From contig DGLB01000045.1 of assembly GCA_002387845.1 (NCBI GenBank), positions 21,705 to 63,939 on the forward strand: a stretch of 42,235 nucleotides of DNA. The letters run 5' to 3'. Shown here piece after piece: positions 31,126-40,717 of this stretch. The DNA is from Stenotrophomonas maltophilia. Lineage in GTDB: Bacteria > Pseudomonadota > Gammaproteobacteria > Xanthomonadales > Xanthomonadaceae. Every line of letters starts with the position of its first letter. The stretch's first letter is position 1. The notes under the pieces were generated by a model. The model searched no databases, was not told the DNA's origin, and saw nothing but the letters and a program-made list of their open reading frames with translations. The position numbers and the translations under genes were made by a program.

Positions 31126-33405
31126 ATGTTTGCCGTGGTTCCCGATCCAATTCCGGCCCGCATGAAGGGCCTCAACCGCGCTGAAATCTGCGACACCAAT
31201 TTCATCGAGTTTGTCCGTCACTGGCAGGGACAACCGGGGTTTCGCCCGGCACCACACGCCCCCATCCTGCCTGGCAGCACGCTGGACGCAGCCGGTTTCG
31301 ACGCGCTGTTCGAGTCCCAGCTGATCAGCCGCCATCTCGATCTGATGGCGCGGGTGCTGCGGGTACAGAACAAGGTCTTCTACACCATCGGGTCGTCCGG
31401 CCACGAAGGCAACGCGCTGGTCGCACGCGCGGCCCGACCGACCGATCCGGCTTTTCTGCACTACCGTTCCGGCGCGTTCATGGCCGAGCGCTTCCGGCAG
31501 CTGCCAGGCATGGACCCGGTGATGGATGCGGCATTGTCGTTCGCCGCCAGCCGCGACGACCCGGCCAGCGGTGGCCGACACAAGGTCTGGGGCAGCAAGC
31601 CGTTGTGGGTGCTGCCGCAGACCTCGACCATCGCCTCGCACCTGCCCAAGGCGCTGGGCACGGCGCTGGCCATCGAAAGCGCCCGGCGTATCGGCCACGC
31701 CCTGCCCATCCCTGAAGACAGCGTGGTGATCTGCTCGTTCGGCGATGCCTCGGCCAACCATGCCACGGCCCAGACCGCGTTCAACACCGCTGCCTGGGCG
31801 GCCTACCAGCGCCTGCCGGCCCCCATCCTGTTCGTGTGCGAAGACAACGGCATCGGCATTTCGGTGAAAACCCCCACCGGTTGGATCGCCGACAGCTTCA
31901 GTCACCGTCCGGGCATGGATTACTTCCATGCCGACGGCCTGGATCTGGCCGAGGGCCATGCCCAGGTCGAGCGCGCGCTGGAGCACTGCCGCTACACGCG
32001 CCGCCCGACCTTCCTGCATCTGCGTACCACGCGCCTGATGGGGCACGCAGGGACCGATTTCGAGATCGAATGGCGACCGCTGGCGGAACTGTGCGCGGCC
32101 GAAGCCACGGATCCGCTGCTGCGCTCCGCCCAGATCGCGCTGCAGTCAGGCTGGCTGAGCGCCGACGGCATTCTGGAGCGCTACGAAGCGATCCGGGCGC
32201 GCTGTTTCGCCGCGGCCGAAGCGGCTGACGCGCGTCCCAAGCTGGACACACTCGAAGAGATCATCGCGCCGCTGGCTCCGTACACGCCAGCCGTTGTACA
32301 TGCCGAAGCGACCCGCCCGGCACCGGCCGAAGAGCGCGAGCAGGCTTTCGGCAGCGCCGCGCAGCTGCCCGAACTGCAGCCACCGCGTCACCTCGCCGTG
32401 CAGATCAACCAGGCCCTGCACGACCTGCTGTGCAAGTACCCGGCCGCGCTGCTGTTTGGGGAGGACGTGGCGCAGAAGGGCGGCGTGTACACGGTCAGCA
32501 AGGGCCTGCTGAAGGCGTTCGGTCCGCGCCGTGTGTTCAACACGCTGCTGGACGAAACCATGATCCTGGGCATGGCGCAGGGCCTGGCCAACCTGGGCAT
32601 GCTGCCAATTCCGGAGATCCAGTACCTGGCCTACCTGCACAACGCCGCCGACCAGCTGCGCGGCGAAGCCTGTTCGCTGCAGTTCTTCTCCAACAACCAG
32701 TACCGCAACCCGATGCTGGTGCGCATTGCCGGGTTGGGCTACCAGAAGGGGTTCGGCGGGCACTTCCACAACGACAACTCGATTGCCGCGCTGCGTGACA
32801 TTCCCGGGCTGGTGGTGGGCTGTCCCTCGCGCGGCGACGATGCGGCGATGATGCTGCGCACCCTGGCCGCGCTGGCGCAGGTGGACGGCCGGGTGGCGGT
32901 GTTCCTGGAGCCGATCGCGTTGTACATGACCAAGGACCTGCACGCGCCGGGCGATGGCCAGTGGCTGTTCCCGTACCCGGCCCCGGACCAGGCGCTGGTG
33001 CTGGGTGAGGGCCGGGTGTACCAGCCCGAGGCCAGCGACCTGGTGGTCTTCACCTATGGCAACGGGGTGCCGATGAGCCTGCGCGCAGCCGCCCGCATTG
33101 GCGAGGAACACGGCTGGCAGGTGCGGGTGGTGGACCTGCGCTGGCTGGTGCCGCTCAATGCGGGCTTCATCGCCGCGCAGGCCGCAGATGCGCGGCGGGT
33201 GCTGGTGGTGGACGAGGGCCGGCACAGTGCGGGAGTGGGCGAGGGCGTGGTCACCGCGCTGGTCGAGGCCGGGCTGGGCCACCTGCCGCTGCAGCGGGTC
33301 AGTGGGGCCGACACCTACACGCCGCTGGCAGGGGCAGCAATGTGCGTGCTTCCAAGCGACAATGCACTGGTAAGCGCCGCGCGGGTGTTGGCGCAGGAAC
33401 ACTGA
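31126..33405 (+). CDS. Fused alpha-beta 2-oxoacid dehydrogenase E1 (thiamine-diphosphate enzyme)
   Basis: The 759-residue protein joins both E1 halves in one chain. Residues about 60-360 are the alpha part, with the ThDP motif starting GDASANH (206) and ending EDNGIGI (239-245); the canonical GDG reads GDA. From about 415 comes the transketolase-like beta part (FGEDVAQKGGVYTVSKGL, FGGHFHNDNS, VFLEPIALY). This resembles branched-chain 2-oxoacid E1 more than pyruvate E1. No E2 or E3 gene is adjacent; the nearest lipoyl proteins are those of the sucAB-lpdA operon. GGAGG lies 7 bases before the ATG. asnB begins 3 bp after the stop, so they form one unit. Substrate is unknown. Confidence 0.85.
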   Translation: MFAVVPDPIPARMKGLNRAEICDTNFIEFVRHWQGQPGFRPAPHAPILPGSTLDAAGFDALFESQLISRHLDLMARVLRVQNKVFYTIGSSGHEGNALVARAARPTDPAFLHYRSGAFMAERFRQLPGMDPVMDAALSFAASRDDPASGGRHKVWGSKPLWVLPQTSTIASHLPKALGTALAIESARRIGHALPIPEDSVVICSFGDASANHATAQTAFNTAAWAAYQRLPAPILFVCEDNGIGISVKTPTGWIADSFSHRPGMDYFHADGLDLAEGHAQVERALEHCRYTRRPTFLHLRTTRLMGHAGTDFEIEWRPLAELCAAEATDPLLRSAQIALQSGWLSADGILERYEAIRARCFAAAEAADARPKLDTLEEIIAPLAPYTPAVVHAEATRPAPAEEREQAFGSAAQLPELQPPRHLAVQINQALHDLLCKYPAALLFGEDVAQKGGVYTVSKGLLKAFGPRRVFNTLLDETMILGMAQGLANLGMLPIPEIQYLAYLHNAADQLRGEACSLQFFSNNQYRNPMLVRIAGLGYQKGFGGHFHNDNSIAALRDIPGLVVGCPSRGDDAAMMLRTLAALAQVDGRVAVFLEPIALYMTKDLHAPGDGQWLFPYPAPDQALVLGEGRVYQPEASDLVVFTYGNGVPMSLRAAARIGEEHGWQVRVVDLRWLVPLNAGFIAAQAADARRVLVVDEGRHSAGVGEGVVTALVEAGLGHLPLQRVSGADTYTPLAGAAMCVLPSDNALVSAARVLAQEH

Positions 33406-33408
33406 CTG

Positions 33409-35352
33409 ATGTGTGGATTGGCAGGCATGTTGTTGGCGGCCCCGGGAACGGAACAGGCCGCGCTGGAACACCAGGCAGGGCAGATGGGCGATGCCCTGCT
33501 GCACCGGGGACCGGATGATCGCGGGGTATGGGCCGATGCCGCCGCCGGCATCGCCCTGGCGCATCGCCGGCTGAGCATCCTGGACCTGTCGCCACTGGGC
33601 CATCAGCCGATGGCGTCGGTGGACGGTCGCTACGTACTCGCCTACAACGGCGAGGTCTACAACTTCGCCGCACTGCGCGCGGAACTGGAAGCGCTGGGGC
33701 ATGCGTTCCGTGGTCATTCGGACACCGAGGTATTGCTGGCCGCGTTCGTCGCCTGGGGCGTGGACGACACCCTTCAGCGCGCCAATGGCATGTTCGCCAT
33801 CGCGCTGTGGGACCGCCAGGACCACTGCCTGTGGCTGGCCCGCGACCGGGTCGGCAAGAAGCCGCTGTACTACGGCTGGGCCGGTGACACGCTGGTGTTC
33901 GGCTCGGAGCTGAAAGCGCTGTGGCAGCATCCGCAGTTCGACAACGACGTGGACCGTGATGCGCTGACCCTGCTGATGCGCCTGGACTACATTCCGGCGC
34001 CGCATTGCATCCACGAGCGCTGCTTCAAGCTGATGCCGGGGCGGGTGCTGCGCCTGGATGCGGCGGCGGTGGCGGCCGGTGCTGCCGCGCACCGCCCGGA
34101 CCAGCAGCAGGTGCCGTTCTGGAATGCGCGCGAGCGCATGCAGCACGCGCTGGCCGCGCCGTTTGCCGGCAGCGACGACGATGCCGAATTCCAGCTGGAC
34201 GGCCTGCTGCGCGACGCGGTGGGGCTGCGCATGGTGGCCGACGTGCCGGTGGGCGTGTTCCTGTCCGGTGGCACCGATTCTTCCGTGGTGGCGTCGCTGA
34301 TGCAGGCGCAGTCGTCCACCCCCATCCACAGCTTCAGCATTGGCTTCCAGGGCTCGGACCACGACGAAGCGCCGCTGGCCAAGGCGCTGGCCGGGCACCT
34401 GGGCACCGACCACACCGAGCTGTATGTCAGTGGCGCGGACGCGCTGGCCGTGGTGCCGCAGCTGCCGTCGATGTTCGACGAACCGTTCGCTGACGCCTCG
34501 CAGGTGCCGACCGCGCTGGTGGCCAAGCTGGCCCGCGGCTCGGTGGCGGTGGCGCTGTCCGGCGATGGTGGCGACGAACTGTTCTTCGGCTACAGCCGCT
34601 ATCAACGCGCGCTGCGCAACTGGAACCTGCTCGGCCGCGTGCCGGCCCCGCTGCGGCGCTGGATGGCCGCGCATGCGCACACCCAGGGCGAGGCCTCGCG
34701 CACGGGCGGTCTGGCCGCATTGTTGGCCGAAACCGGTGCACGGGGTATCGGCGATGTGTACCGCAACCGCATTTCGCGCTGGCGCGACCCGGTCAGCGCG
34801 GTGATCGCTGCCAAGGGGGCGGGCAGTTTCTACGACCTGGCCGATCCGCTGCATGGGGCCGGTTCACCGGCCGACGCGATGATGCTGGCCGACTTCAGCA
34901 CCTATCTGCCCGATGACCTGCTGTGCAAGGTGGACCGCACCAGCATGGCGGTCAGCCTGGAGGCGCGGGCACCGTTGCTGGACTGGCGGGTGGCCGAATT
35001 CGCCTGGTCGCTGCCGCTGCACCTGAAGCAACGCGACGGGGTCAGCAAGTACTTGCTCAAGCGGGTGCTGGGCCGTTACGTGCCGCAGGACATGGTGCAT
35101 CGGCCCAAGCGCGGCTTTGGCGCGCCGGTGAGCGCGTGGTTGAAGGGCGACCTGCGCGGCTGGGCCGACGATCTGCTGGACCCGGCGCGGCTGGCGGGCG
35201 AGGGCGTGTTCCAGGTGAATGCGGTCGCCCCGTTGTGGCAGCAGTTCCAGCAGGGCGAGCGCAAGTGGCACACCCATCTGTGGAACGTGTTGATGTTCCA
35301 GGCCTGGCAGGCGCATTGGAAGCAGGTGCGGGGCACCGTTTCGCGCACCTGA
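33409..35352 (+). CDS. asnB: Asparagine synthase (glutamine-hydrolysing) family
   Basis: The 647-residue two-domain enzyme has a class II glutaminase domain with nucleophile Cys2 (MCGLAG), RGPDDRG and YNGEVYN. The synthetase domain (about residue 240 on) has the PP-loop SGGTDSS (286-292) and SGDGGDELFFGY. It is longer than E. coli AsnB (554) and resembles the larger AsnB-type amidotransferases, some of which amidate sugars or peptides rather than aspartate. It is the second gene of a unit with the fused E1, 3 bp apart, an unusual pairing that leaves its real acceptor open. Confidence 0.9.
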   Translation: MCGLAGMLLAAPGTEQAALEHQAGQMGDALLHRGPDDRGVWADAAAGIALAHRRLSILDLSPLGHQPMASVDGRYVLAYNGEVYNFAALRAELEALGHAFRGHSDTEVLLAAFVAWGVDDTLQRANGMFAIALWDRQDHCLWLARDRVGKKPLYYGWAGDTLVFGSELKALWQHPQFDNDVDRDALTLLMRLDYIPAPHCIHERCFKLMPGRVLRLDAAAVAAGAAAHRPDQQQVPFWNARERMQHALAAPFAGSDDDAEFQLDGLLRDAVGLRMVADVPVGVFLSGGTDSSVVASLMQAQSSTPIHSFSIGFQGSDHDEAPLAKALAGHLGTDHTELYVSGADALAVVPQLPSMFDEPFADASQVPTALVAKLARGSVAVALSGDGGDELFFGYSRYQRALRNWNLLGRVPAPLRRWMAAHAHTQGEASRTGGLAALLAETGARGIGDVYRNRISRWRDPVSAVIAAKGAGSFYDLADPLHGAGSPADAMMLADFSTYLPDDLLCKVDRTSMAVSLEARAPLLDWRVAEFAWSLPLHLKQRDGVSKYLLKRVLGRYVPQDMVHRPKRGFGAPVSAWLKGDLRGWADDLLDPARLAGEGVFQVNAVAPLWQQFQQGERKWHTHLWNVLMFQAWQAHWKQVRGTVSRT

Positions 35353-35366
35353 TGCACCCGGCCGGC

Positions 35367-35437
35367 GTGGGGACACGCCGTGCGTGTCCATCGGACCTCC
35401 GGACACGTTCACGGGGACGCGCAGGGCGTGTCCCTAC
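35367..35437. repeat. SMAG pair after asnB
   Basis: A direct copy at 35367-35389 has head GTGG instead of GTAG and a perfect GGACACGC / GCGTGTCC stem. An inverted copy at 35413-35437 ends CCCTAC with one loop mismatch. They lie between asnB and the FMN reductase gene. Confidence 0.78.
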
Positions 35438-35469
35438 GCTGGGGGTTCCCCAAGCACCCGGAGACCCCC

Positions 35470-36027
35470 ATGGCCACCCCCAAGATCGCCGTCCTCGTCG
35501 GCAGCCTGCGCAGCGGCTCGCACAACCTCGCCTTGGCGCACGTGCTGGAAAAACTCGCCGGCAACAAAGCCAGCTTCGACTACGTGCAGATCGGCGACCT
35601 GCCGCTGTACAACCAGGACTTCGACAAGCACTACCCGGCTGAAGGGGTGCGCCTGAAAGACCAGATCCGCAGCGCCGATGCGGTGCTGTTCGTCACCCCC
35701 GAATACAACCGCTCCATTCCGGGGGTGCTGAAAAACGCCATCGACCTGGCATCGCGCCCCTACGGCGACAGCGCCTTCGCCGGCAAGCCCGCCGCCGTGG
35801 TGGGAGCCTCCATCGGCGTGATCGGCACCGCGCTGGCCCAGCAGCACCTGCGCAACGTGCTGGCCTACCTGGACATGCCGGTGCTGGGCCAACCGGAAGT
35901 GTTCCTGCACTTCAAGGAGGGCCTGATCGACGCCGATGGCGAGATCGGCAACGACAGCACCCGCGGTTTCCTGCAGGGGTTCACCGACAAGTTCCTGGCG
36001 TGGATTGCCACGCACCGGCAGGGCTGA
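35470..36027 (+). CDS. NAD(P)H-dependent FMN reductase (ChrR/YieF type)
   Basis: The 185-residue flavodoxin-fold quinone/flavin reductase has the FMN phosphate loop VGSLRSGSHN near the N-terminus and the signature TPEYNRSIPGVLKNAIDLAS in the middle. Family members reduce quinones, chromate or azo dyes as side reactions. ATG 35470 (MATPKIAVL) directly precedes the first beta strand. It stands alone between SMAG elements and dnaB. Confidence 0.92.
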   Translation: MATPKIAVLVGSLRSGSHNLALAHVLEKLAGNKASFDYVQIGDLPLYNQDFDKHYPAEGVRLKDQIRSADAVLFVTPEYNRSIPGVLKNAIDLASRPYGDSAFAGKPAAVVGASIGVIGTALAQQHLRNVLAYLDMPVLGQPEVFLHFKEGLIDADGEIGNDSTRGFLQGFTDKFLAWIATHRQG

Positions 36028-36134
36028 GCACTGTCCCCACGCCATCCACGGCTTATCCACAAGGTTATACCGGTTGTGGCGGACGGTTGGCGGTACCATG
36101 TAGCACGCTCCACGCCGCAGGAACCCCGTCCTAC

Positions 36135-37559
36135 ATGTCTGCCCGCTCCGGCTTCCGTAACGACCGCAAAGAACGCGGCGACCGTTTCGAACGCGACGAA
36201 TCGCGCATCGACCAGCTGCGCGTGCCGCCGCATTCGATCGAAGCCGAGCAGGCGGTGCTGGGCGGGCTGATGCTGGCTCCGGAAAGCTACGACCGGGTCA
36301 ACGACCAGCTCAACGAGACCGACTTCTACCGTCGCGACCACCAGATGATCTACCGGGCGATCCGCGAGCTGTCCGAGCGCGACCGCCCGTTCGACGCGGT
36401 CACCCTGGGCGAGTGGTTCGAATCGCAGGGCAAGCTGGAACTGGTCGGCGACGGGGCGTACCTGATCGAACTGGCCAGCACCACGCCTTCGGCAGCCAAC
36501 ATCGCGGCCTATGCCGAGATCGTCCGCGACAAGGCGGTGCTGCGCCAGCTGATCCAGGTCGGCACGGACATCGTCAACGATGGCTTCCAGCCGGAAGGGC
36601 GTGACAGCTCCGAACTGCTGTCGGCCGCGGAAAAGTCGGTGTTCGCGATTGCCGAGCAGGGCGCACGTGGCCGCACCGATTTCGTGGCCATGCCGGGCGC
36701 GCTGAAGGACGCCTTCGAGGAGCTGCGCAACCGCTTCGAGAACGGCGGCAACATCACCGGCCTGCCGACCGGCTACGCCGACTTCGACGCGATGACCGCC
36801 GGCCTGCAGCCCACCGACCTGATCATCCTGGCCGCGCGACCGGCCATGGGCAAGACCACCTTCGCGCTGAACATCGCCGAGTACGCGGCGATCAAGTCGA
36901 AGAAGGGCGTGGCGGTGTTCTCGATGGAAATGTCGGCTTCGCAGCTGGCGATGCGTCTGATCTCCTCCAATGGCCGCATCAATGCCTCGCGGCTGCGTAC
37001 CGGCCAGCTGGAGGACGAGGACTGGAGCCGCGTCACCGGTGCCATCCGCATGCTGAAGGAAACCAAGATCTTCATCGACGACACCCCCGGTGTGTCGCCG
37101 GAGGTGTTGCGCTCCAAGTGCCGCCGCCTCAAGCGCGAGCATGATCTCGGCTTGATCGTGATCGACTACCTGCAGCTGATGAGCGTTCCTGGCAACAGTG
37201 AAAACCGCGCCACCGAAATTTCGGAGATCTCGCGCTCGCTCAAGGGCCTCGCCAAGGAACTGAACGTGCCGGTGATCGCGCTGTCGCAGCTGAACCGTTC
37301 GCTGGAAACGCGAACCGACAAGCGCCCGGTGATGGCCGACCTTCGCGAATCCGGCGCAATCGAGCAGGACGCGGACATGATCGTGTTCATCTACCGCGAC
37401 GACTACTACAACAAGGAAAACTCGCCGGACAAGGGCCTGGCCGAGATCATCATTGGCAAGCACCGAGGCGGCCCGACCGGCTCGTGCAAGCTGAAGTTCT
37501 TCGGTGAGTACACCCGCTTCGACAACCTGTCGCACGATTCGGTGGGTTCGTTCGAATAA
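36135..37559 (+). CDS. dnaB: Replicative DNA helicase DnaB
   Basis: The 474-residue hexameric helicase unwinds DNA at the replication fork. The N-terminal domain (about 30-150) includes PHSIEAEQAVLGGLML. The RecA-like ATPase has Walker A ARPAMGKTT (234-242), VFSMEM, Walker B LIVIDYLQLM, and SQLNRSLE; it ends in FDNLS. No intein is present. The ATG at 36135 follows an AGGA 13 bases upstream, so the ribosome site is weak. The gene seems monocistronic, apart from a small membrane-protein gene about 100 bp downstream. Confidence 0.97.
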   Translation: MSARSGFRNDRKERGDRFERDESRIDQLRVPPHSIEAEQAVLGGLMLAPESYDRVNDQLNETDFYRRDHQMIYRAIRELSERDRPFDAVTLGEWFESQGKLELVGDGAYLIELASTTPSAANIAAYAEIVRDKAVLRQLIQVGTDIVNDGFQPEGRDSSELLSAAEKSVFAIAEQGARGRTDFVAMPGALKDAFEELRNRFENGGNITGLPTGYADFDAMTAGLQPTDLIILAARPAMGKTTFALNIAEYAAIKSKKGVAVFSMEMSASQLAMRLISSNGRINASRLRTGQLEDEDWSRVTGAIRMLKETKIFIDDTPGVSPEVLRSKCRRLKREHDLGLIVIDYLQLMSVPGNSENRATEISEISRSLKGLAKELNVPVIALSQLNRSLETRTDKRPVMADLRESGAIEQDADMIVFIYRDDYYNKENSPDKGLAEIIIGKHRGGPTGSCKLKFFGEYTRFDNLSHDSVGSFE

Positions 37560-37663
37560 CCGGTTTCGTCGGCGCATCCGGCGTTTCGTCGCAAACCGCT
37601 TGCTCCGGTCCGGGGCAGGGCGGCAGGCTGACGCTGCGGCAAGGTGCCGCTCTGGAGACCGTC

Positions 37664-37879
37664 ATGAAGACCCTGTTCGCGCTCGGTGTGTGGTGCCTGC
37701 TGTTCGTCCTGTGCTGGCCGCTGGCGATCCTGGCCCTGCTGGCCTGGCCGTTCGTGTGGCTGCTGAGCCTGCCGTTCCGGCTGGTTGGGATCACGTTCTC
37801 GGCGCTGTTCGCGTTCATGGGCGCGGTGTTGATGCTGCCGGCGCGGATGCTGGGTGGCGGGCGTACGGCGGCGGCGTGA
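37664..37879 (+). CDS. Small hydrophobic membrane protein
   Basis: The 71-residue protein consists almost wholly of two membrane spans (residues 5-30 and 38-58) with FRLVG between them, ending GGGRTAAA. GGAG lies 6 bases before the ATG. No function is known. It follows dnaB on the same strand and is closed by a SMAG element and a bidirectional terminator. Confidence 0.77.
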   Translation: MKTLFALGVWCLLFVLCWPLAILALLAWPFVWLLSLPFRLVGITFSALFAFMGAVLMLPARMLGGGRTAAA

Positions 37880-37888
37880 CATTCCGCG

Positions 37889-37911
37889 CAGCCGGGCAAG
37901 CCCGGCTCTAC
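37889..37911. repeat. SMAG palindrome (inverted)
   Basis: GCCGGGC / GCCCGGC arms ending CTCTAC, identical to the element at 59-81. It lies 9 bp after the small membrane-protein stop. Confidence 0.85.
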
Positions 37912-37931
37912 GGGCGCAGCGGCGACCCATA

Positions 37932-37957
37932 AAAAACCCCGCCGGAGCGGGGTTTTT
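37932..37957. terminator. Bidirectional terminator between convergent genes
   Basis: Eleven-bp stem AAAAACCCCGC / GCGGGGTTTTT around CGGA, giving a T-run on both strands. It closes the small membrane-protein gene and the sucA-sucB-lpdA operon. Confidence 0.92.
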
Positions 37958-37979
37958 CGTCACACCACCACGGGGCCGA

Positions 37980-39416
37980 TCAGTTGGCCTTGTGGATGGC
38001 GCGCTTGCTGACGGCCATGGCGGCGTCGTGGACCACTTCCGACAGCGACGGGTGCGCGTGGCAGATGCGGGCCAGGTCGTCGGCCGAGCCGCTGAACTCC
38101 ATGGTCAGCACACCTTCGTGCACCAGTTCGGAGACGTTGGCACCGACCAGGTGCATGCCGAGGATGCGGTCGGTTTCAGCGTGGGCCAGCACCTTGACGA
38201 AGCCAGCCGGCTCGATCATGGCGACGGCACGGCCGTTGGCGGCGAACGGGAAGCTGCCGGCCTTGTACGGAATGCCTTCGTCCTTCAGCTGCTGCTCGGT
38301 CTTGCCGACCCAGGCCAGTTCCGGTTCGGTGTAGATCACCCACGGAATGGTGTCGAAGTTGACGTGGCCCGGCAGGCCGGCGATCAGCTCAGCCACCGCG
38401 ATGCCTTCCTCGAAGCCCTTGTGTGCCAGCATCGGGCCGCGCACGCAGTCGCCAACCGCCCAGATGCCGTCCACGCCAGTGTGGCAGTGGGCGTCCACTT
38501 CGATCTGGCCGCGTTCGTTGATCTTCACGCCGGTGCCTTCGGCCAGCAGGCCCTTGGTGGCGGCGCGACGGCCCACGGCGACCAGCAGCTTGTCGACGGT
38601 GAGGCTCTTCTCGCCTTCGGCGTCCGCGTAGGTGAGGGCGACTTCCTTCTTCTTGCCCTTGCCGGTGACTTCTGCCTTGGAGACCTTGGCCCCCAGGCGG
38701 ATGTCCAGACCCTGCTTCTTGAATTCCTTGGCGGCCACCTTGGCCACTTCGGCGTCCGCCGCGGCCAGGAAGTCCGGCAGCGCTTCCAGGATGGTCACTT
38801 CCGAACCCAGGCGCTTCCACACGCTGCCCAGTTCCAGGCCGATCACGCCGGCACCGATGACGGCCAGACGCGCCGGCACTTCGGTGAAGTCCAGGCCGCC
38901 GACGTTGTCGACGATGGTGTCGCCGTCGAACTTGGCGAACGGCAGTTCGATCGAATCCGAACCGGCGGCGATGATGATGTTGGTACCGGCCAGTTCGACC
39001 ACGGTGCCGTCGTGCTGGGTGACCTTGACGATCTTGCCCGGCTGCAGCTCACCGAAACCGTAGTAGGCAGCGACCTTGTTGGCCTTGAACAGCATGCCGA
39101 TGCCGCCGGTGAACTGCTTTACGATCTTGTCCTTGCGGCCCACCATCGCTTCGACGTCGATCTTGGCGTCCTTGAAGCTGATGCCGTGGTCGCCAAAGAT
39201 GTGGCCCATGTTCCAGTACTGGCGCGAGGAGTCCAGCAGCGCCTTGGACGGAATGCAGCCCACGCGCAGGCAGGTGCCACCCAGGGCCGGCTTGCCGTCC
39301 TTGCCCAGTGCGGCGTCGATGCAGGCGGTCTTCAGGCCCAGCTGGGCGGCGCGGATGGCGGCATGGTAGCCGGCCGGGCCGGCACCGATGACGACGACGT
39401 CGAATTGTTCAGCCAT
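37980..39416 (-). CDS. lpdA: Dihydrolipoamide dehydrogenase (E3)
   Basis: The 478-residue FAD homodimer reoxidises dihydrolipoamide of 2-oxoacid dehydrogenase E2, making NADH. FAD-binding GAGPAGYHAA is at 11-20, the redox disulfide C49/C54 in GGTCLRVGCIPS, the NAD motif GAGVIGLELGS near 190, and HAHPSLSE at 453-460 supplies the catalytic His-Glu. AAGGA lies 7 bases before the ATG. It is the third gene of the sucA-sucB-lpdA operon; the gap before it holds a small hairpin (39444-39468). Confidence 0.96.
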   Translation of the reverse strand: MAEQFDVVVIGAGPAGYHAAIRAAQLGLKTACIDAALGKDGKPALGGTCLRVGCIPSKALLDSSRQYWNMGHIFGDHGISFKDAKIDVEAMVGRKDKIVKQFTGGIGMLFKANKVAAYYGFGELQPGKIVKVTQHDGTVVELAGTNIIIAAGSDSIELPFAKFDGDTIVDNVGGLDFTEVPARLAVIGAGVIGLELGSVWKRLGSEVTILEALPDFLAAADAEVAKVAAKEFKKQGLDIRLGAKVSKAEVTGKGKKKEVALTYADAEGEKSLTVDKLLVAVGRRAATKGLLAEGTGVKINERGQIEVDAHCHTGVDGIWAVGDCVRGPMLAHKGFEEGIAVAELIAGLPGHVNFDTIPWVIYTEPELAWVGKTEQQLKDEGIPYKAGSFPFAANGRAVAMIEPAGFVKVLAHAETDRILGMHLVGANVSELVHEGVLTMEFSGSADDLARICHAHPSLSEVVHDAAMAVSKRAIHKAN

Positions 39417-39443
39417 TGATAGTTCCTTGTTGCTTTACCAGAA

Positions 39444-39468
39444 CCCCTCCGCGCAGAGCACGGAGGGG
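39444..39468. other. Hairpin in the sucB-lpdA gap
   Basis: Eight-bp arms CCCCTCCG / CGGAGGGG around nine bases, without a T-run. It could stabilise the upstream mRNA or adjust lpdA expression. Confidence 0.5.
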
Positions 39469-39478
39469 CGGGAAGGTC

Positions 39479-40675
39479 TTACAGGCCGAACAGCATGCGG
39501 CCCGGGTTTTCCAGCTGGTTCTTGATGTCCACCAGGAACTGCACCGAGTCCTTGCCGTCGATGATGCGGTGGTCGTAGGACAGCGCCAGGTACATCATCG
39601 GCGCGATCACGACCTGGCCGTTCTGGGCGATCGGACGCTCCTTGATGGCGTGCATGCCCAGGATGGCGCTCTGCGGCGGGTTGATGATCGGGGTGGACAG
39701 CAGCGAACCGAAGGTGCCGCCGTTGGTCACGGTGAAGGTGCCGCCCTGCAGTTCGTCCAGGCCCAGCTTGCCGTCGCGCGCCTTCTTGGCGTACTCGGCA
39801 ATGGTCTTTTCGATGTCGGCGAAGGACATGCGCTCGACGTTGCGCAGCACCGGGGTCACCAGGCCCTTTTCGGTGGACACGGCGATCGAGACGTCGGCGT
39901 AGCCGTGATAGATGATGTCGTCACCATCGATCGAGGCATTGACCAGCGGGAAGCGCTGCAGCGCGTTGGCGGCGGCCTTCACGAAGAAGCTCATGAAGCC
40001 CAGCTTGATGCCGTGGGCCTTGACGAACTCGTCCTGCAGTTCCTTGCGCGCGGCCGACACCTTGCTCAGGTCGACTTCGTTGAAGGTGGTCAGCATGGCG
40101 GTGGAGTTCTTCGACTCCATCAGGCGTTCGGCAATGCGCTTGCGGATGCGGGTCATCGGCACGCGTTCTTCCGGACGCGCGCCACCGGCCTTGCCGGCAC
40201 CGCCGTTACGGGCGAAGTTGACGATGTCTTCCTTGGTCACCGCGCCGCGACGGCCGGTGCCGTCGACGTCGGCCGGGTTCACGCCTTCGGTGATGGCGGT
40301 GAAGCGGGCACCCGGGGGCAGGGCATCGGCAGCCGACTTGGCAGCCGGAGCCGGAGCGGCGGCAGCGGCCGGGGCAGCAGCGGCCGGTGCGGCGGCCTTC
40401 GGGGCTTCCGCAGCCGGAGCCGGGGCAGCAGCGACGGCGCCTTCTTCGATGATCGCCACGACCTGGCTGGAGGTCACGGTGGAACCCACTTCGAACTTGA
40501 TTTCCTTCAGCACGCCATCAACCGGCGACGGCACTTCCAGAACGACCTTGTCGGTTTCCAGATCCAGCAGGTTTTCATCGCGCTTGACGGCATCGCCGAC
40601 TTTCTTGTGCCAGGTGGCGATGGTGCCGTCGGCGACGGATTCGGGCAGTACCGGGGCTTTGACTTCGGTGGCCAT
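39479..40675 (-). CDS. sucB: Dihydrolipoyllysine succinyltransferase (E2 of 2-oxoglutarate dehydrogenase)
   Basis: The 398-residue core subunit carries the succinyl group from E1 to CoA. One lipoyl domain (1-77) has the modified K43 in ETDKVVLEV. An Ala/Pro-rich swinging linker follows (about 80-118), then the E1/E3-binding segment (about 120-155, VDGTGRRGAVTKEDIV) and the catalytic domain with DHRIIDG (368-374). Length matches E. coli SucB (405). It lies 42 bp downstream of sucA. Confidence 0.96.
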   Translation of the reverse strand: MATEVKAPVLPESVADGTIATWHKKVGDAVKRDENLLDLETDKVVLEVPSPVDGVLKEIKFEVGSTVTSSQVVAIIEEGAVAAAPAPAAEAPKAAAPAAAAPAAAAAPAPAAKSAADALPPGARFTAITEGVNPADVDGTGRRGAVTKEDIVNFARNGGAGKAGGARPEERVPMTRIRKRIAERLMESKNSTAMLTTFNEVDLSKVSAARKELQDEFVKAHGIKLGFMSFFVKAAANALQRFPLVNASIDGDDIIYHGYADVSIAVSTEKGLVTPVLRNVERMSFADIEKTIAEYAKKARDGKLGLDELQGGTFTVTNGGTFGSLLSTPIINPPQSAILGMHAIKERPIAQNGQVVIAPMMYLALSYDHRIIDGKDSVQFLVDIKNQLENPGRMLFGL

Positions 40676-40717
40676 GCGGGAGCTTCCTGATTTGTCTTTT
40701 CTAGAAATGAGTGGGGG

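Noticed and set aside
32146..34854. 902-codon minus-strand frame opposite the fused E1 and asnB genes
   Set aside because: Antisense shadow rich in His, Arg and Gln. The plus strand carries the ThDP, Cys2 and PP-loop motifs.
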